From the NCBI RefSeq assembly GCF_000974445.1, contig NZ_BBOJ01000008.1, positions 248,001 to 312,000 of the forward strand: a DNA stretch of 64,000 bases, in the 5' to 3' direction. The notes under the pieces were generated by a model. The model saw nothing but the letters and a program-made list of their open reading frames with translations. It was not told where the DNA came from and did no database searches. Positions within the stretch are counted from its first letter, which is position 1, and the number at the start of each line of letters is the position of its first letter. Position numbers and translations under genes: made by a program. Of the stretch, positions 27,176 to 35,802 are shown piece after piece. This DNA is from Lentzea aerocolonigenes. Its GTDB lineage: Bacteria; Actinomycetota; Actinomycetes; Mycobacteriales; Pseudonocardiaceae.

Positions 27176-30082
27176 TTACCTCGTGAATCGCAGGGTGATC
27201 ACTTGGAACGGGCGCAGCACCACCTCTGCCGACGCGTCACCCAGAGGCCGTTCGAGCAGGTCGGTCTCCTGGATTCCCTTGTGGGCGAAGGAAGTGCTGA
27301 TGCGGGCGCGGGCTCGGCCGCCGTGCGCCTCGTAGAGCCGGACGACGACGTCGCCCGACCGGTCGTCGGCCAGTTTCACGGCCTCGACCCTGACCGCGGG
27401 GTTGTCCGTGGACACCAGCGGTTCCGGTGTCACGGAGCCGCGGACGACCTGCGGCGGCAGGTTGATGCGACAGCCGGCGTCGATGGCGGCCGGGAGGTCG
27501 CCGATCACCAGGGCGTAGCGGAAGCGGTGCTCGCCCTGGTCAGTTTCCGGGTCGGGAAAGCGAGGCGCGCGCAGCAGGGACAGGCGCACGGTCGTGGTGG
27601 TTCCGCCGTCCTCACGGGTCGTGCGGGTGACCTCGTGGCCGTAGGTCGAGTCGTTGACGACCGCGACGCCGTAACCGGGCTCGCCGACGTGCAGGAAGCG
27701 GTGGGCGCAGATCTCGAACTTCGCGGCCTCCCACGAGGTGTTGGTGTGCACCGGGCGGTGCAGGTGGCCGAACTGGGTCTCCGCGGCCGAGACCTCGGCG
27801 CGCAGGTCGAGCGGGAACGCGATCTTGAGCAGCTTCTCCCGTTCCTGCCAGTCGATCTCGGTTTCGAAGTCGACCTGCTTCGCGCGCTCGCGCAGCCGGA
27901 TCGTCTGGGTGAGCACCGAGTTGCCGAACTTGGCCCTGACCACGATGCCGTCGGAGGTGTCGACCCGTTCGGACGGGATCAGGTCGGCCTTCCAGTTGCG
28001 GTAGAACGGGTCGATGTCCCAGGCGTCCCACTGGTTCGGGTTGTCGCGGTGCAGCTGCGGCATCCCCGCGAACCCGTGCGGCGGCAGGACCTCCCGGTCG
28101 TTCTCCAGGTCGAGGATCGAGGTCACGATGCCGTCGGTGTCGATCGTGACGCGCAGCCGGCCGTTGTCCAGCACGCCGTTCTCCGGCGCCACGAACGGCT
28201 CGGGCGCGTCGCCGCCGAGCACGTCGAACGTCAGCTCGTCGTCGCCGTCACCCTTCAGAACGTCGATGGCCTGCGCGGTCAGGGCCTTCAGCTCCGACGC
28301 CACACGGGCGTAGGTGGCCTCGGCCTCGCGGTGCACCCAGGCGATCGAGCTGCCCGGCAGGATGTCGTGGAACTGGTGCAGCAGCACGGTCTTCCACAAC
28401 CGGTCGAGCTCGTCGTACGGGTAGTCGGCGCCGGCGAGAGCGGCGGCCGTGGACCAGTGCTCGGCCTCGCGCAGCAGGTGTTCGCTGCGGCGGTTGCCCT
28501 GCTTGGTCTTGGCCTGCGTGGTGTAGGTGGCGCGGTGCTTCTCCAGGTACAGCTCGCCCGCCCACACCGGGGCGTCCGGGTACTCGTCCTGCGCGGCCTG
28601 GAAGAACTCGCGCGGAGGTTCCACGCGAACCGTCGGTGAGCCTTCGAGGTTCGCCACGCGGTGCGCGGTCTCCATCATCTCGCGGGTGGGGCCGCCACCG
28701 CCGTCGCCGTAGCCGAACGGCACCAGCGAGCGGGAAGCCTTGGCGTGCTCGGCGAACTGGCGTGACGCGCGGGCCAGTTCCTCGCCGGACAGCGACGAGT
28801 TGTAGGTGTCGACGGGCGGGAAGTGCGTGAAGATCCGCGTGCCGTCGATGCCCTCCCACCAGAACGTGTGGTGCGGGAACTTGTTGATCTGGTTCCACGA
28901 CAGCTTCTGGGTGAGGAACCAGCGCGACCCGCTCAGCTTGATCAGCTGGGGAAGCGCGGCGCTGTAGCCGAAGGAGTCCGGCAGCCAGACCTCTTCGGTC
29001 TCGACACCGAAGTTGTCCAGGAAGAAGCGCTTGCCGTGCACGAGCTGGCGCGCCATCGCCTCTCCGCCGGGCATGTTCGTGTCCGACTCGACCCACATGC
29101 CGCCGACCGGCACGAACTGGCCGGCGCGGACCTTCTCGCGGACGCGGTCCCAGACGTGCGGGTGGTGCTCCTTCATCCACGCGTACTGCTGGGCCTGGGA
29201 GCACGCGAAGTAGAAGTCCGGGTAGGAGTCCATGAGCTTGGTGACGTTGGAGAACGTGCGCGCGCACTTGCGGACCGTCTCGCGCAGCGGCCACAGCCAC
29301 GCGGAGTCGATGTGCGCGTGGCCGATCGCGGAGATCTTGTGCGCGGAGGCGTTCGCGGGCAACGAGAGCACGTGCTCCAGCTCGGCCCGGGCCAGGTCGG
29401 CGGTCGCGGCCACCTCGCCCGGGTCGAGCGCGTCCATCGCCCGGTCCAGCGCGTGCAGAACCTTGTGCCGGCGCGGGTCGTGGTCCGGCAGTTCCTTCAT
29501 CAGGCTTTGGAGCACCTCGATGTCGAGCATCAGGTGCCAGACCTGCGGCTGGAACACCGCGAGCTCGGCCTTGAGGATCTTGTACAACGGGTCGGTGCCC
29601 GCCGTTTCCTTGTCGCCCAGCGGGGTCGGCAGGAACGGGTGGAAGTCGAGGATCGTCGGGTTGCCCGCGGCTTCGAGGTAGAAGAGGACCTCGTCACCGT
29701 CGACCGGGAGGTAGGTGTTGCGCGGCTCGATGCCCTTGATCGGCTCGCCCTGCGCGTTGTAGGCGAGGCCCTCGGACTGGAAACCGGGGCCGGGGTGGGT
29801 GAAGCCGAGGTCCAGCACGACCTCGACCTGCTTGCCCTGCCACGCCTGCGGGACCTGCCCGGTCAGCCGGAACCAGCTCGTGCTCCACGGCGCACCCCAC
29901 GCGTCGCCGACGCTCGCCGGTGCGTAGGTGGCCTGGAGGGCTTCGGCGACAGGGACGGGCTCGTCCGGGACGTTCCAGACGGCGAGCTCCAACGGTGCGG
30001 TCTCGCCGTAGATCGCCGGGCGGATGCGTTCCTTCAGCGTGCGGTTGAGTCGTTCTTCCAGCAGCGCGCGTTCGTCGTGCAC
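27176..30082 (-). CDS. GH38 alpha-mannosidase
   Basis: A 968-residue cytosolic enzyme removing alpha-linked mannose. The GH38 zinc site is HAHIDSAWLWPLRET at about residues 255-269, and the nucleophile Asp lies at about 334 in GGMWVESDTNMPGG. The central helical domain and the C-terminal beta domains (TIDTDGIVTSILDLEND, RLYEAHGGRARARI) have the full family length. No signal peptide, so it acts on imported glycans. GTG 30082 is chosen because homology starts at ERLNRTLKERI and GGGGTGA lies upstream; an in-frame start further up would run into the preceding gene. It begins 7 bases after the GH5-like gene stops. Confidence 0.94.
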   Translation of the reverse strand: MHDERALLEERLNRTLKERIRPAIYGETAPLELAVWNVPDEPVPVAEALQATYAPASVGDAWGAPWSTSWFRLTGQVPQAWQGKQVEVVLDLGFTHPGPGFQSEGLAYNAQGEPIKGIEPRNTYLPVDGDEVLFYLEAAGNPTILDFHPFLPTPLGDKETAGTDPLYKILKAELAVFQPQVWHLMLDIEVLQSLMKELPDHDPRRHKVLHALDRAMDALDPGEVAATADLARAELEHVLSLPANASAHKISAIGHAHIDSAWLWPLRETVRKCARTFSNVTKLMDSYPDFYFACSQAQQYAWMKEHHPHVWDRVREKVRAGQFVPVGGMWVESDTNMPGGEAMARQLVHGKRFFLDNFGVETEEVWLPDSFGYSAALPQLIKLSGSRWFLTQKLSWNQINKFPHHTFWWEGIDGTRIFTHFPPVDTYNSSLSGEELARASRQFAEHAKASRSLVPFGYGDGGGGPTREMMETAHRVANLEGSPTVRVEPPREFFQAAQDEYPDAPVWAGELYLEKHRATYTTQAKTKQGNRRSEHLLREAEHWSTAAALAGADYPYDELDRLWKTVLLHQFHDILPGSSIAWVHREAEATYARVASELKALTAQAIDVLKGDGDDELTFDVLGGDAPEPFVAPENGVLDNGRLRVTIDTDGIVTSILDLENDREVLPPHGFAGMPQLHRDNPNQWDAWDIDPFYRNWKADLIPSERVDTSDGIVVRAKFGNSVLTQTIRLRERAKQVDFETEIDWQEREKLLKIAFPLDLRAEVSAAETQFGHLHRPVHTNTSWEAAKFEICAHRFLHVGEPGYGVAVVNDSTYGHEVTRTTREDGGTTTTVRLSLLRAPRFPDPETDQGEHRFRYALVIGDLPAAIDAGCRINLPPQVVRGSVTPEPLVSTDNPAVRVEAVKLADDRSGDVVVRLYEAHGGRARARISTSFAHKGIQETDLLERPLGDASAEVVLRPFQVITLRFTR

Positions 30083-30089
30083 TTCGTCG

Positions 30090-31208
30090 TCACCCCAGCT
30101 CGATCGAGGCCCGCACGCCGTTGCGCGCGAGAGACATCCACTCTTCGAAGAAAGCGCCACCAGGTCCCCACGAGGGCCGGTCGCCGTGCAGCGTGATCGG
30201 TGTGCGCTCGGCGGGTGCCGGCGCGGCCTCGCGCACGATCCTGGCGATCGCCTCCCCGAGCGGCTTGACCTTGCGTTCCGTCGTGAGCAACCCCAACTCG
30301 TACTCGCGTTCGGGGAAGTCCACCAACGCGCGGTCGACGTCGTGCGAGCACCACCACGTGACGCCCCACAGGTTCGAGCAGGTCAGCGCGTTCGCAAGCG
30401 TTTGCTCGGCGAACTGGGGTGCCTGCTCGGCGCTGATCTCGGGCTGGGCGGCACCGACCTCCTGCAGCCACACCGGGCGTCGCGGGTCCTCGGCGTGCGC
30501 CTTGGCCAGTTCCACCAGGTACTCGGCGTGATGAACGCTCTCAGGCGAGAGGGGGCCGTAGCGCTGTGCCGTGCCGTTGAACACCCACGAGTGCACGGTG
30601 GTCATCGCGCCCTTGTTGGCCGCGTGCTCGGGCAGGAACGAGTGCTCGCTCTCGTACCAGACCGCGTCGTACTCGGAGTGCACGTGCGGCAGGCCCGGTG
30701 CGGCACTGTCGCACTCCGCGAGCAGGGTGTCGATCCACTCCGACGCCTGCTCGGGGGTGCACGGGTTCGACTCGGTGAGCAGGTTGACCTCGTTGCCCAG
30801 CGTGAAGCCGAGGAAGTTCGGCTTGTCGCGCAACGCCTCCGCGAGCGTGCGGACGTAGAACCTCTGTCCGCTGATCACGTCCGCGTCGGTGAAGATGTTG
30901 CGGCGGTGCCAGGTCTGCACCCAGGACGGGTAGAAGTCGAAGCTCGACAGGTGTCCCTGCAGCACGTCGACCTGCACGTCCAGGCCGGTCTCGCGGGCTG
31001 CGTCGACCATCCGGGCGAGCTGCTCGACGGCGGTGGGGCGGACGAGACCGCGGTTGGGCTGGAACACCGGCCACAGCGGGAAGACCCGCACGTGGTCGAG
31101 GCCCAGGTTCGCGATGGACTCGAAGTCGGCTTTGACGTCGTCGAGGGAGAAGTCGAGCCAGTGGTGGAACCAGCCGGTGGACGGGGTGTAGTTCACGCCG
31201 AAACGCAC
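30090..31208 (-). CDS. GH5-type intracellular beta-mannosidase (GH5_18-like)
   Basis: A 372-residue TIM-barrel glycosidase of clan GH-A with no signal peptide. It opens RFGVNYTPSTGWFHHWLDF, continues HVRVFPLWPVFQPNR, and has the acid/base Glu in FTLGNEVN and the nucleophile Glu in PVWLQEVG. This resembles, from memory, the GH5 subfamily 18 enzymes of bifidobacteria and streptomycetes that split mannose-beta-1,4-GlcNAc, the core left after alpha-mannosidase action. GTG 31208 has AGAGGA upstream. Its place between the ABC importer and GH38 supports a role in N-glycan catabolism; the subfamily call needs confirmation. Confidence 0.83.
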   Translation of the reverse strand: MRFGVNYTPSTGWFHHWLDFSLDDVKADFESIANLGLDHVRVFPLWPVFQPNRGLVRPTAVEQLARMVDAARETGLDVQVDVLQGHLSSFDFYPSWVQTWHRRNIFTDADVISGQRFYVRTLAEALRDKPNFLGFTLGNEVNLLTESNPCTPEQASEWIDTLLAECDSAAPGLPHVHSEYDAVWYESEHSFLPEHAANKGAMTTVHSWVFNGTAQRYGPLSPESVHHAEYLVELAKAHAEDPRRPVWLQEVGAAQPEISAEQAPQFAEQTLANALTCSNLWGVTWWCSHDVDRALVDFPEREYELGLLTTERKVKPLGEAIARIVREAAPAPAERTPITLHGDRPSWGPGGAFFEEWMSLARNGVRASIELG

Positions 31209-31230
31209 AGTGTTCAATTCCTCTTGGTTT

Positions 31231-32052
31231 CTATCCCTTGATGGCGCCTTCTCCCACACCGCGGAAGAAGTGCTTTTGCAGCAACAGGAACAGCAGGATC
31301 AGCGGGAGGACGGCGATGATCGTGCCCGCCGCCACCAGCCGCTGGTTCTGCACGAACGTGCCCTGGAGGTACGCCAGGCCGATGGTGAGCGTGTACTTCT
31401 GCTGGTCGCTGAGCACCACGAGCGGCCAGAGGAAGTCGTCCCAGCTGAACATGAACGAGAACAGCGCCACCACGACCAGCGTGCCCTTCACCGACGGCAG
31501 CGCGAGGCGGGTGAAGCGCTGCCACGCGTTGGCGCCGTCGATGACCGCGGCTTCCTCGACTTCGGCGGGCAGTGCGAGGAAGGCGTTGCGCAGCAACAGT
31601 ACGTTGAGCGCGGCGATCGAGCCGGGCAGGACGACGCCGGTGAGCGTGTTGGTGAGGCCGAGCCCGCGCATCACCAGGAACAGCGAGATCAGGATCGCCT
31701 CGAACGGCACCAGGATGCTGCTCGCGAAGATCACCGCGGCGAACCTGCGGCCCTTGAACTTCAGCCGTGCCAGCGCGTAGCCGGCCATGGCCGCGCCCAG
31801 GCAGTTGGTGATGACGTTGACGCCCGCCACACCGAGCGAGTTGAGCGCGAACGTCCAGACCGGTACCACCTCGGCGACCGCGGCGTAGTTGCCGAACGTC
31901 GGGTCGTCCGGGATGAAGTCGGGGACGAAGACGTCCTCGCCCGGTCCCTTGATGCTGGTCGCGAACTGCCAGAGGAACGGTCCGATGCTGATCGCGAGGA
32001 TGCTCAGGAGTCCCAGGTAGCGCAGTGCCAGTTTGTAGTGGGCCGGTTTCAC
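31231..32052 (-). CDS. carbohydrate ABC transporter permease (MalG-like)
   Basis: A 273-residue inner-membrane permease of the CUT1 family with six predicted helices. The EAA loop EEAAVIDGANAWQRFTRLALP, which docks to the ATPase, is intact, and the C-terminus FFRGVGEGAIKG is typical of MalG-like proteins. The GTG at 32052 overlaps the upstream permease stop by four bases. No ATPase gene is in the cluster, so the importer must share a general CUT1 ATPase (MsiK-like) encoded elsewhere, as is common in actinobacteria. Confidence 0.93.
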   Translation of the reverse strand: MKPAHYKLALRYLGLLSILAISIGPFLWQFATSIKGPGEDVFVPDFIPDDPTFGNYAAVAEVVPVWTFALNSLGVAGVNVITNCLGAAMAGYALARLKFKGRRFAAVIFASSILVPFEAILISLFLVMRGLGLTNTLTGVVLPGSIAALNVLLLRNAFLALPAEVEEAAVIDGANAWQRFTRLALPSVKGTLVVVALFSFMFSWDDFLWPLVVLSDQQKYTLTIGLAYLQGTFVQNQRLVAAGTIIAVLPLILLFLLLQKHFFRGVGEGAIKG

Positions 32053-32918
32053 AGCTGGTCCTCCCTGCGGTTGAGCTTGAGGGTGATCAGCAGCAGGCCC
32101 AGCAGGATCACGAACAGCACGAAGCTCAGCGCCGAGGCGTACCCGACCTCGCCGGTGAGGCCGCGGCCGACCGACTGGATGAGCATCACCATCGTGGTGC
32201 CGGCCCCGCCCGGTCCGCCGGTGCCGCCGGAGAGCAGGTAGATCTCGGAGAACACGCGGAAGCCGTTGACCGCGCTCAGCGCCGCGATGAGCACCATGGT
32301 CGGCCTGAGCGCGGGCACGGTGACCGACCAGAAGCGGCGCACCGGTCCCGCGCCGTCGACCATCGCGGCCTCGTGCAGGTCCTTCGGCACGTTCGCGAGC
32401 GCGGCCAGGTAGATCACCATGTAGTAGCCGAGGCCGCGCCAGACCGTGACGACCATGGAGCTGACGAGCAGCAGCGTCGAGTCGGTGAGGAACGGGATCC
32501 TCGTGCCACCCAACGCTTCCACGACGCTGTTCACCAGGCCGCGGCTGTCGAGCAGCCAGGTCCAGATGAGGCCGACCACGACCGCGGACGCGATGACCGG
32601 CGTGAAGAACGCCGTGCGGAAGATCCCGATGCCCGGCACGACCTTCTGCGCGAGCATCGCGATCAGCAGCGGCAACAGCACCAGTGGTGGGACCACGCCG
32701 ATCATGTAGAGCAGGCTGTTGCGCGCGGCCAGCCAGAACTTGGGGTCCTGCGCCATCCGCACGAAGTTGTCGACGCCGGTGAACTGGCCGCCGCCCAGCG
32801 CGCTCGCGTCCGTGAACGCGAGCACGATCATGTTCAGGAACGGGAAGATCGTGAACATGAGGCAGACGGCCAGTCCTGGCAACAGGAACAGCCACGGCGT
32901 GTAGGGCCTGTGCGTCAT
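32049..32918 (-). CDS. carbohydrate ABC transporter permease (MalF-like)
   Basis: A 289-residue inner-membrane permease of the CUT1 family. It begins with PYTPWLFLLPGLAVCLMF, the usual first helix, and carries the EAA loop HEAAMVDGAGPVRRFWSVTVP. It pairs with the MalG-like protein encoded immediately downstream with a four-base overlap and lies 10 bp after the binding-protein gene. Together they form the channel for the imported glycan. Confidence 0.93.
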   Translation of the reverse strand: MTHRPYTPWLFLLPGLAVCLMFTIFPFLNMIVLAFTDASALGGGQFTGVDNFVRMAQDPKFWLAARNSLLYMIGVVPPLVLLPLLIAMLAQKVVPGIGIFRTAFFTPVIASAVVVGLIWTWLLDSRGLVNSVVEALGGTRIPFLTDSTLLLVSSMVVTVWRGLGYYMVIYLAALANVPKDLHEAAMVDGAGPVRRFWSVTVPALRPTMVLIAALSAVNGFRVFSEIYLLSGGTGGPGGAGTTMVMLIQSVGRGLTGEVGYASALSFVLFVILLGLLLITLKLNRREDQL

Positions 32919-32928
32919 TTTCCGGGGA

Positions 32929-34194
32929 TCACTTGAGGAGCCGGTTGCACTCGGCGACGGCGTCGTCGAGGGCCTGTTTGGCGGACTTCTTGCCGAGCAT
33001 GGCGTCCGCGAGCTGTTGCAGCAGCGCCTCGCGCATCTGGTCGCTGAACTGCACGGGCGTGTAGTTGACGGCGGTCTTGAGCTGCTTGGCCGCCGCGACG
33101 CGCACGCGTGCCTCGTCGCTGCCGTCCTCCGTGGTGAAGTAGGGGTCGTCGCCGCCCTTGCTGGTGGAGGGGAAGATCGAGGCGAGCTTGGCGAACTTCA
33201 CCTGGTTCTCGGCGTTGGTGACGAACCGGCCGAACGCGAGCGCCGTCGCCTGGTTCTTGCTGCTCTTGGGCACGCTCACGCCGTGCAGGAACATGTTGGC
33301 GCTGCCCGTGTTCGTGATGGGCTTGGTGATGCCGATGTTCGCGTACAGGCTGGGCGCGTCGGTCTTGAACTTGCCGAGGTCGTACGCGCTGCCGGGGTTG
33401 AGCGCGGTCTGCTGCGCCATGAACTTCGCGCCGGCGCCGGTGTAGTTCTGCGTCAGCGCCTCGGGGATCAGCGCGCCCACGTCGTACATCCGCTTGTAGG
33501 TCTCGACGAACTCGACGCCCTTGGGTTCGTTGAACGTGAACTTGTCGTTCTCGAACACCTTCACGCCGTAGAGCCCGAAGTCGGCGATGGACGGCGTCTG
33601 GCCGAGCATCGCGACCTTCTTCTGTGCGAGCTGAAGGGCCTGCTGCTCCAGCTCCTTGAAGTTCGTCGGCGGCTTGTTCGGGTCGAGGCCTGCCTGCGTG
33701 AACAGGGCCTTGTTGTAGAAGATCGGGCCGGTGTTGAGGTACCAGGGGAAGCCGTAGCAGCCGCCCTTGCCGGGGATCTCGAACGCCTGCCAGGCGTTCT
33801 CGAGGTACTCGGGCTTGGCGTCTTTCAGGCTCTCGTCGAGGTTCACGAGCTGCCCTGCCTTGGCGAGCGGGAAGCTGAGGTCCGGCGGCACGTTGATCAC
33901 GTCGGGGAGGCTCCCCGCGCTCGCGTCGGCCATGACCTTGGCCAGGTACCCGTCCGCGGGCTGGTCCACCCACTTCACGGTGGTGCCCTGGTGCTGCTTC
34001 TGGAACGCGTCGATGACACCGTTGACGTAATCGGTGTACTTGGGCTTGAGAGACCAGGTCTGGAACGTGATCTCACCGGTGACCTGGCCGGACGCCGACG
34101 AGTTGCTCGCGGTGTTGCTCGACAGACCACAGCCCGCGACGGACGACGTGATCGGGAGGGCCACCAGGCCCGCGAGGAACGTGCGCCTCTTCAT
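32929..34194 (-). CDS. carbohydrate ABC transporter substrate-binding lipoprotein
   Basis: A 421-residue extracellular solute-binding protein (family 1). The signal region has KRRTFLAGL followed by the lipobox SVAGC, so it may be exported by the Tat route and then lipidated. The mature protein has EITFQTWSLKPKYTDYVNGV at its start and the family C-terminus. ATG 34194 follows GGAGG by 8 bases; a GTG two codons earlier is less likely. First gene of the glycan operon, downstream of the LacI operator. The ligand is inferred to be a mannose-rich oligosaccharide from the neighbouring enzymes. Confidence 0.93.
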   Translation of the reverse strand: MKRRTFLAGLVALPITSSVAGCGLSSNTASNSSASGQVTGEITFQTWSLKPKYTDYVNGVIDAFQKQHQGTTVKWVDQPADGYLAKVMADASAGSLPDVINVPPDLSFPLAKAGQLVNLDESLKDAKPEYLENAWQAFEIPGKGGCYGFPWYLNTGPIFYNKALFTQAGLDPNKPPTNFKELEQQALQLAQKKVAMLGQTPSIADFGLYGVKVFENDKFTFNEPKGVEFVETYKRMYDVGALIPEALTQNYTGAGAKFMAQQTALNPGSAYDLGKFKTDAPSLYANIGITKPITNTGSANMFLHGVSVPKSSKNQATALAFGRFVTNAENQVKFAKLASIFPSTSKGGDDPYFTTEDGSDEARVRVAAAKQLKTAVNYTPVQFSDQMREALLQQLADAMLGKKSAKQALDDAVAECNRLLK

Positions 34195-34226
34195 TGACAC
34201 CCACCTCCTTGGACGCGGACCCTAGC

Positions 34227-34238
34227 TAAACCGGTTTA
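34227..34238. promoter_or_regulatory. LacI-type operator palindrome
   Basis: TAAACCGGTTTA is a perfect 12-bp palindrome with a central CG, typical for LacI-family repressors. It lies 33 bases before the binding-protein ATG and 57 bases before the lacI GTG, so one protein bound here could control both directions. Confidence 0.8.
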
Positions 34239-34294
34239 TCTCCGGCTAGCCTCCGAACGTCTAGTTGTCTTGTTCCGGACAGAGCGGGGTTGTC

Positions 34295-35308
34295 GTGAAG
34301 AGGCCGACGATCAAGGACATCGCGGCTGCCGCGGGCGTGTCCAAAGGGGCCGTGTCGTTGGCCCTGAACGGCCGGTCAGGGGTGTCCGAGCAGACTCGCG
34401 CGCGCGTGCTGGCGGTGGCGTCGTCCCTGGGGTACCGGCCTTCGGTGACCGCGCGGGCGCTGTCGTCCGCGTCGGCCGACGCGGTGGGGCTGGTGCTGGT
34501 GCGGCCGCCGCGGGCGTTGGGGGACGAGGCGTTCTTCTTCCAGCTGATCGCCGGGATGCAGTCCGCGATGTCTTCCGCGTTGCTGCTGCAGGTGGTGGAG
34601 TCGCGCGAGGCGGAGATCGAGCTGTATCGGCGGTGGTGGGCGGAGCACCGAGTTGACGGGGTGTTCCTCGTGGATCTGCTGGTGTCGGATCCGCGGGTGG
34701 AGTTGATGTCGTCGTTGGGGCTGCCGGCTGTTGTGGTGGGTGGGGCCGGGCACCACGGGGAGCTGGCATCCGTGTGGGCTGATGACTACGCGGCGATGAC
34801 TTCTGTTGTGGAGTATTTGAAGTCGTTGGGGCATCGGCGGATTGCCCGGATTGCCGGGTTGGGGTCGTTGTTGCACACGGTGCGGCGGGATGAGGCGTTT
34901 GCTTCGTCTGTTGTGGACGGTGGTGCGAGCGGTGGTGTGGACGGTGTTGTGGTGTACGGGGACTACTCGGCGGAGTCCGGGGCCGCTGCTACTCGGGAGT
35001 TGTTGTCGCGCGGTGATCGTCCTACGGCGATCGTTTACGACAACGATGTGATGGCCGTGGCTGGGGTCGAGGTTGCTTCTTCGTTGGGGGTTGCGGTGCC
35101 TGCGGAGTTGTCGATTGTTGCTTGGGACGACTCGGTTTTGTGTCAGCACGGGCGGTTGACTGCGTTGTCTCGGGACACGTTCGCGTTTGGGGCTCGGGCG
35201 GCTCGGGCGTTGTTGGCTGTGGTGGGTGGGGCTTTGCCCACGGATGTCGAGGATGTGTTGCCTGAGTTGGTGGTTCGGGGGTCTTCTGGGGGCGCGCCGG
35301 GTGCGTAG
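34295..35308 (+). CDS. LacI-family transcriptional regulator
   Basis: A 337-residue repressor. The N-terminal helix-turn-helix and hinge are clear: PTIKDIAAAAGVSKGAVSLA, then GYRPSVTARALSS. The remainder is a periplasmic-binding-like effector domain ending VEDVLPELVVRGSSG. GTG 34295 is used, with AGCGGGG upstream. It is divergent from the glycan ABC/glycosidase operon, and a perfect operator palindrome lies between them, so it most likely represses the operon until an N-glycan-derived sugar binds; the effector is inferred. Confidence 0.93.
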   Translation: MKRPTIKDIAAAAGVSKGAVSLALNGRSGVSEQTRARVLAVASSLGYRPSVTARALSSASADAVGLVLVRPPRALGDEAFFFQLIAGMQSAMSSALLLQVVESREAEIELYRRWWAEHRVDGVFLVDLLVSDPRVELMSSLGLPAVVVGGAGHHGELASVWADDYAAMTSVVEYLKSLGHRRIARIAGLGSLLHTVRRDEAFASSVVDGGASGGVDGVVVYGDYSAESGAAATRELLSRGDRPTAIVYDNDVMAVAGVEVASSLGVAVPAELSIVAWDDSVLCQHGRLTALSRDTFAFGARAARALLAVVGGALPTDVEDVLPELVVRGSSGGAPGA

Positions 35309-35362
35309 GTCGTCCCCCTGGTGCGTTGGCGGCTTGCTGTTTGGTGTCCGATAGGTGGTCTT

Positions 35363-35411
35363 GTTGCGTGCTTGGGGTGCCGGTTGCGTGCTGGGTGCCG
35401 GTTGCGTGCTT
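35363..35411. repeat. short tandem repeat, about 2.5 copies of an 18-20 bp unit
   Basis: GTTGCGTGCT followed by GGGGTGCCG or GGGTGCCG repeats at 35363, 35383 and (partial) 35401. It lies just after the lacI gene and directly before a hairpin preceded by TTTT (35416-35436). Confidence 0.6.
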
Positions 35412-35536
35412 CCCCTTTTCTGGGGCGCCGCCCCAGACCCCGCCAATCTGATCAAGGACCAGTCCAGCGCCGTGGGCGGGTTGATGGCACGCCTGTTGCT
35501 TTCGGCGGCTGCGCGTTGCGTTGGTGGTGCGGTTCG

Positions 35537-35678
35537 GGCGGTGTGGTCCCGTCACGAGCCGTGCCAGGAGCGAGTCACACCCGAGGGGAGAGGTCAAGTC
35601 GCGAAAAGCGTGCGACTTGACCTCTCCCCTCGGGCGCGACAAGAGCTGTGGCACGACTCGTGACGGGACCACACCGCC
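35537..35678. repeat. 142-bp near-perfect palindrome
   Basis: The outer arms start GGCGGTGTGG (35537) and end CCACACCGCC (35678) and pair over about 30 bp with one mismatch. After an unpaired internal region, perfect 23-bp inner arms (35580-35602 with 35612-35634) surround a 9-base loop. It lies between the converging lacI and LysR genes and is far longer than a terminator. It looks like a non-coding palindromic element, possibly a MITE. Flanking target duplications are not obvious by eye. Confidence 0.8.
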
Positions 35679-35727
35679 GGAACCTTGCGGTTTCAAGCAA
35701 GGACGGCTCGGCTGCGCCTTCGCGTCG

Positions 35728-35774
35728 GCTCGCCTTCGGCCTCGCCTTGGGGCGGCTCGCCTTCGGCCTCGCCG
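35728..35774. repeat. 20-bp direct repeat
   Basis: GGCTCGCCTTCGGCCTCGCC occurs at 35728-35747 and again at 35755-35774, seven bases apart, with a partial third copy (GGCTCGCCTGCGGC) after it. No gene is here; the repeats lie just past the end of the LysR gene. Confidence 0.65.
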
Positions 35775-35802
35775 CTCGGGCTCGCCTGCGGCGTCGCGGG
35801 GG

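Noticed and set aside
35590..35640. The large palindrome as an ordinary bidirectional terminator
   Set aside because: The paired length far exceeds that of any terminator and there is no T-tract at either end.
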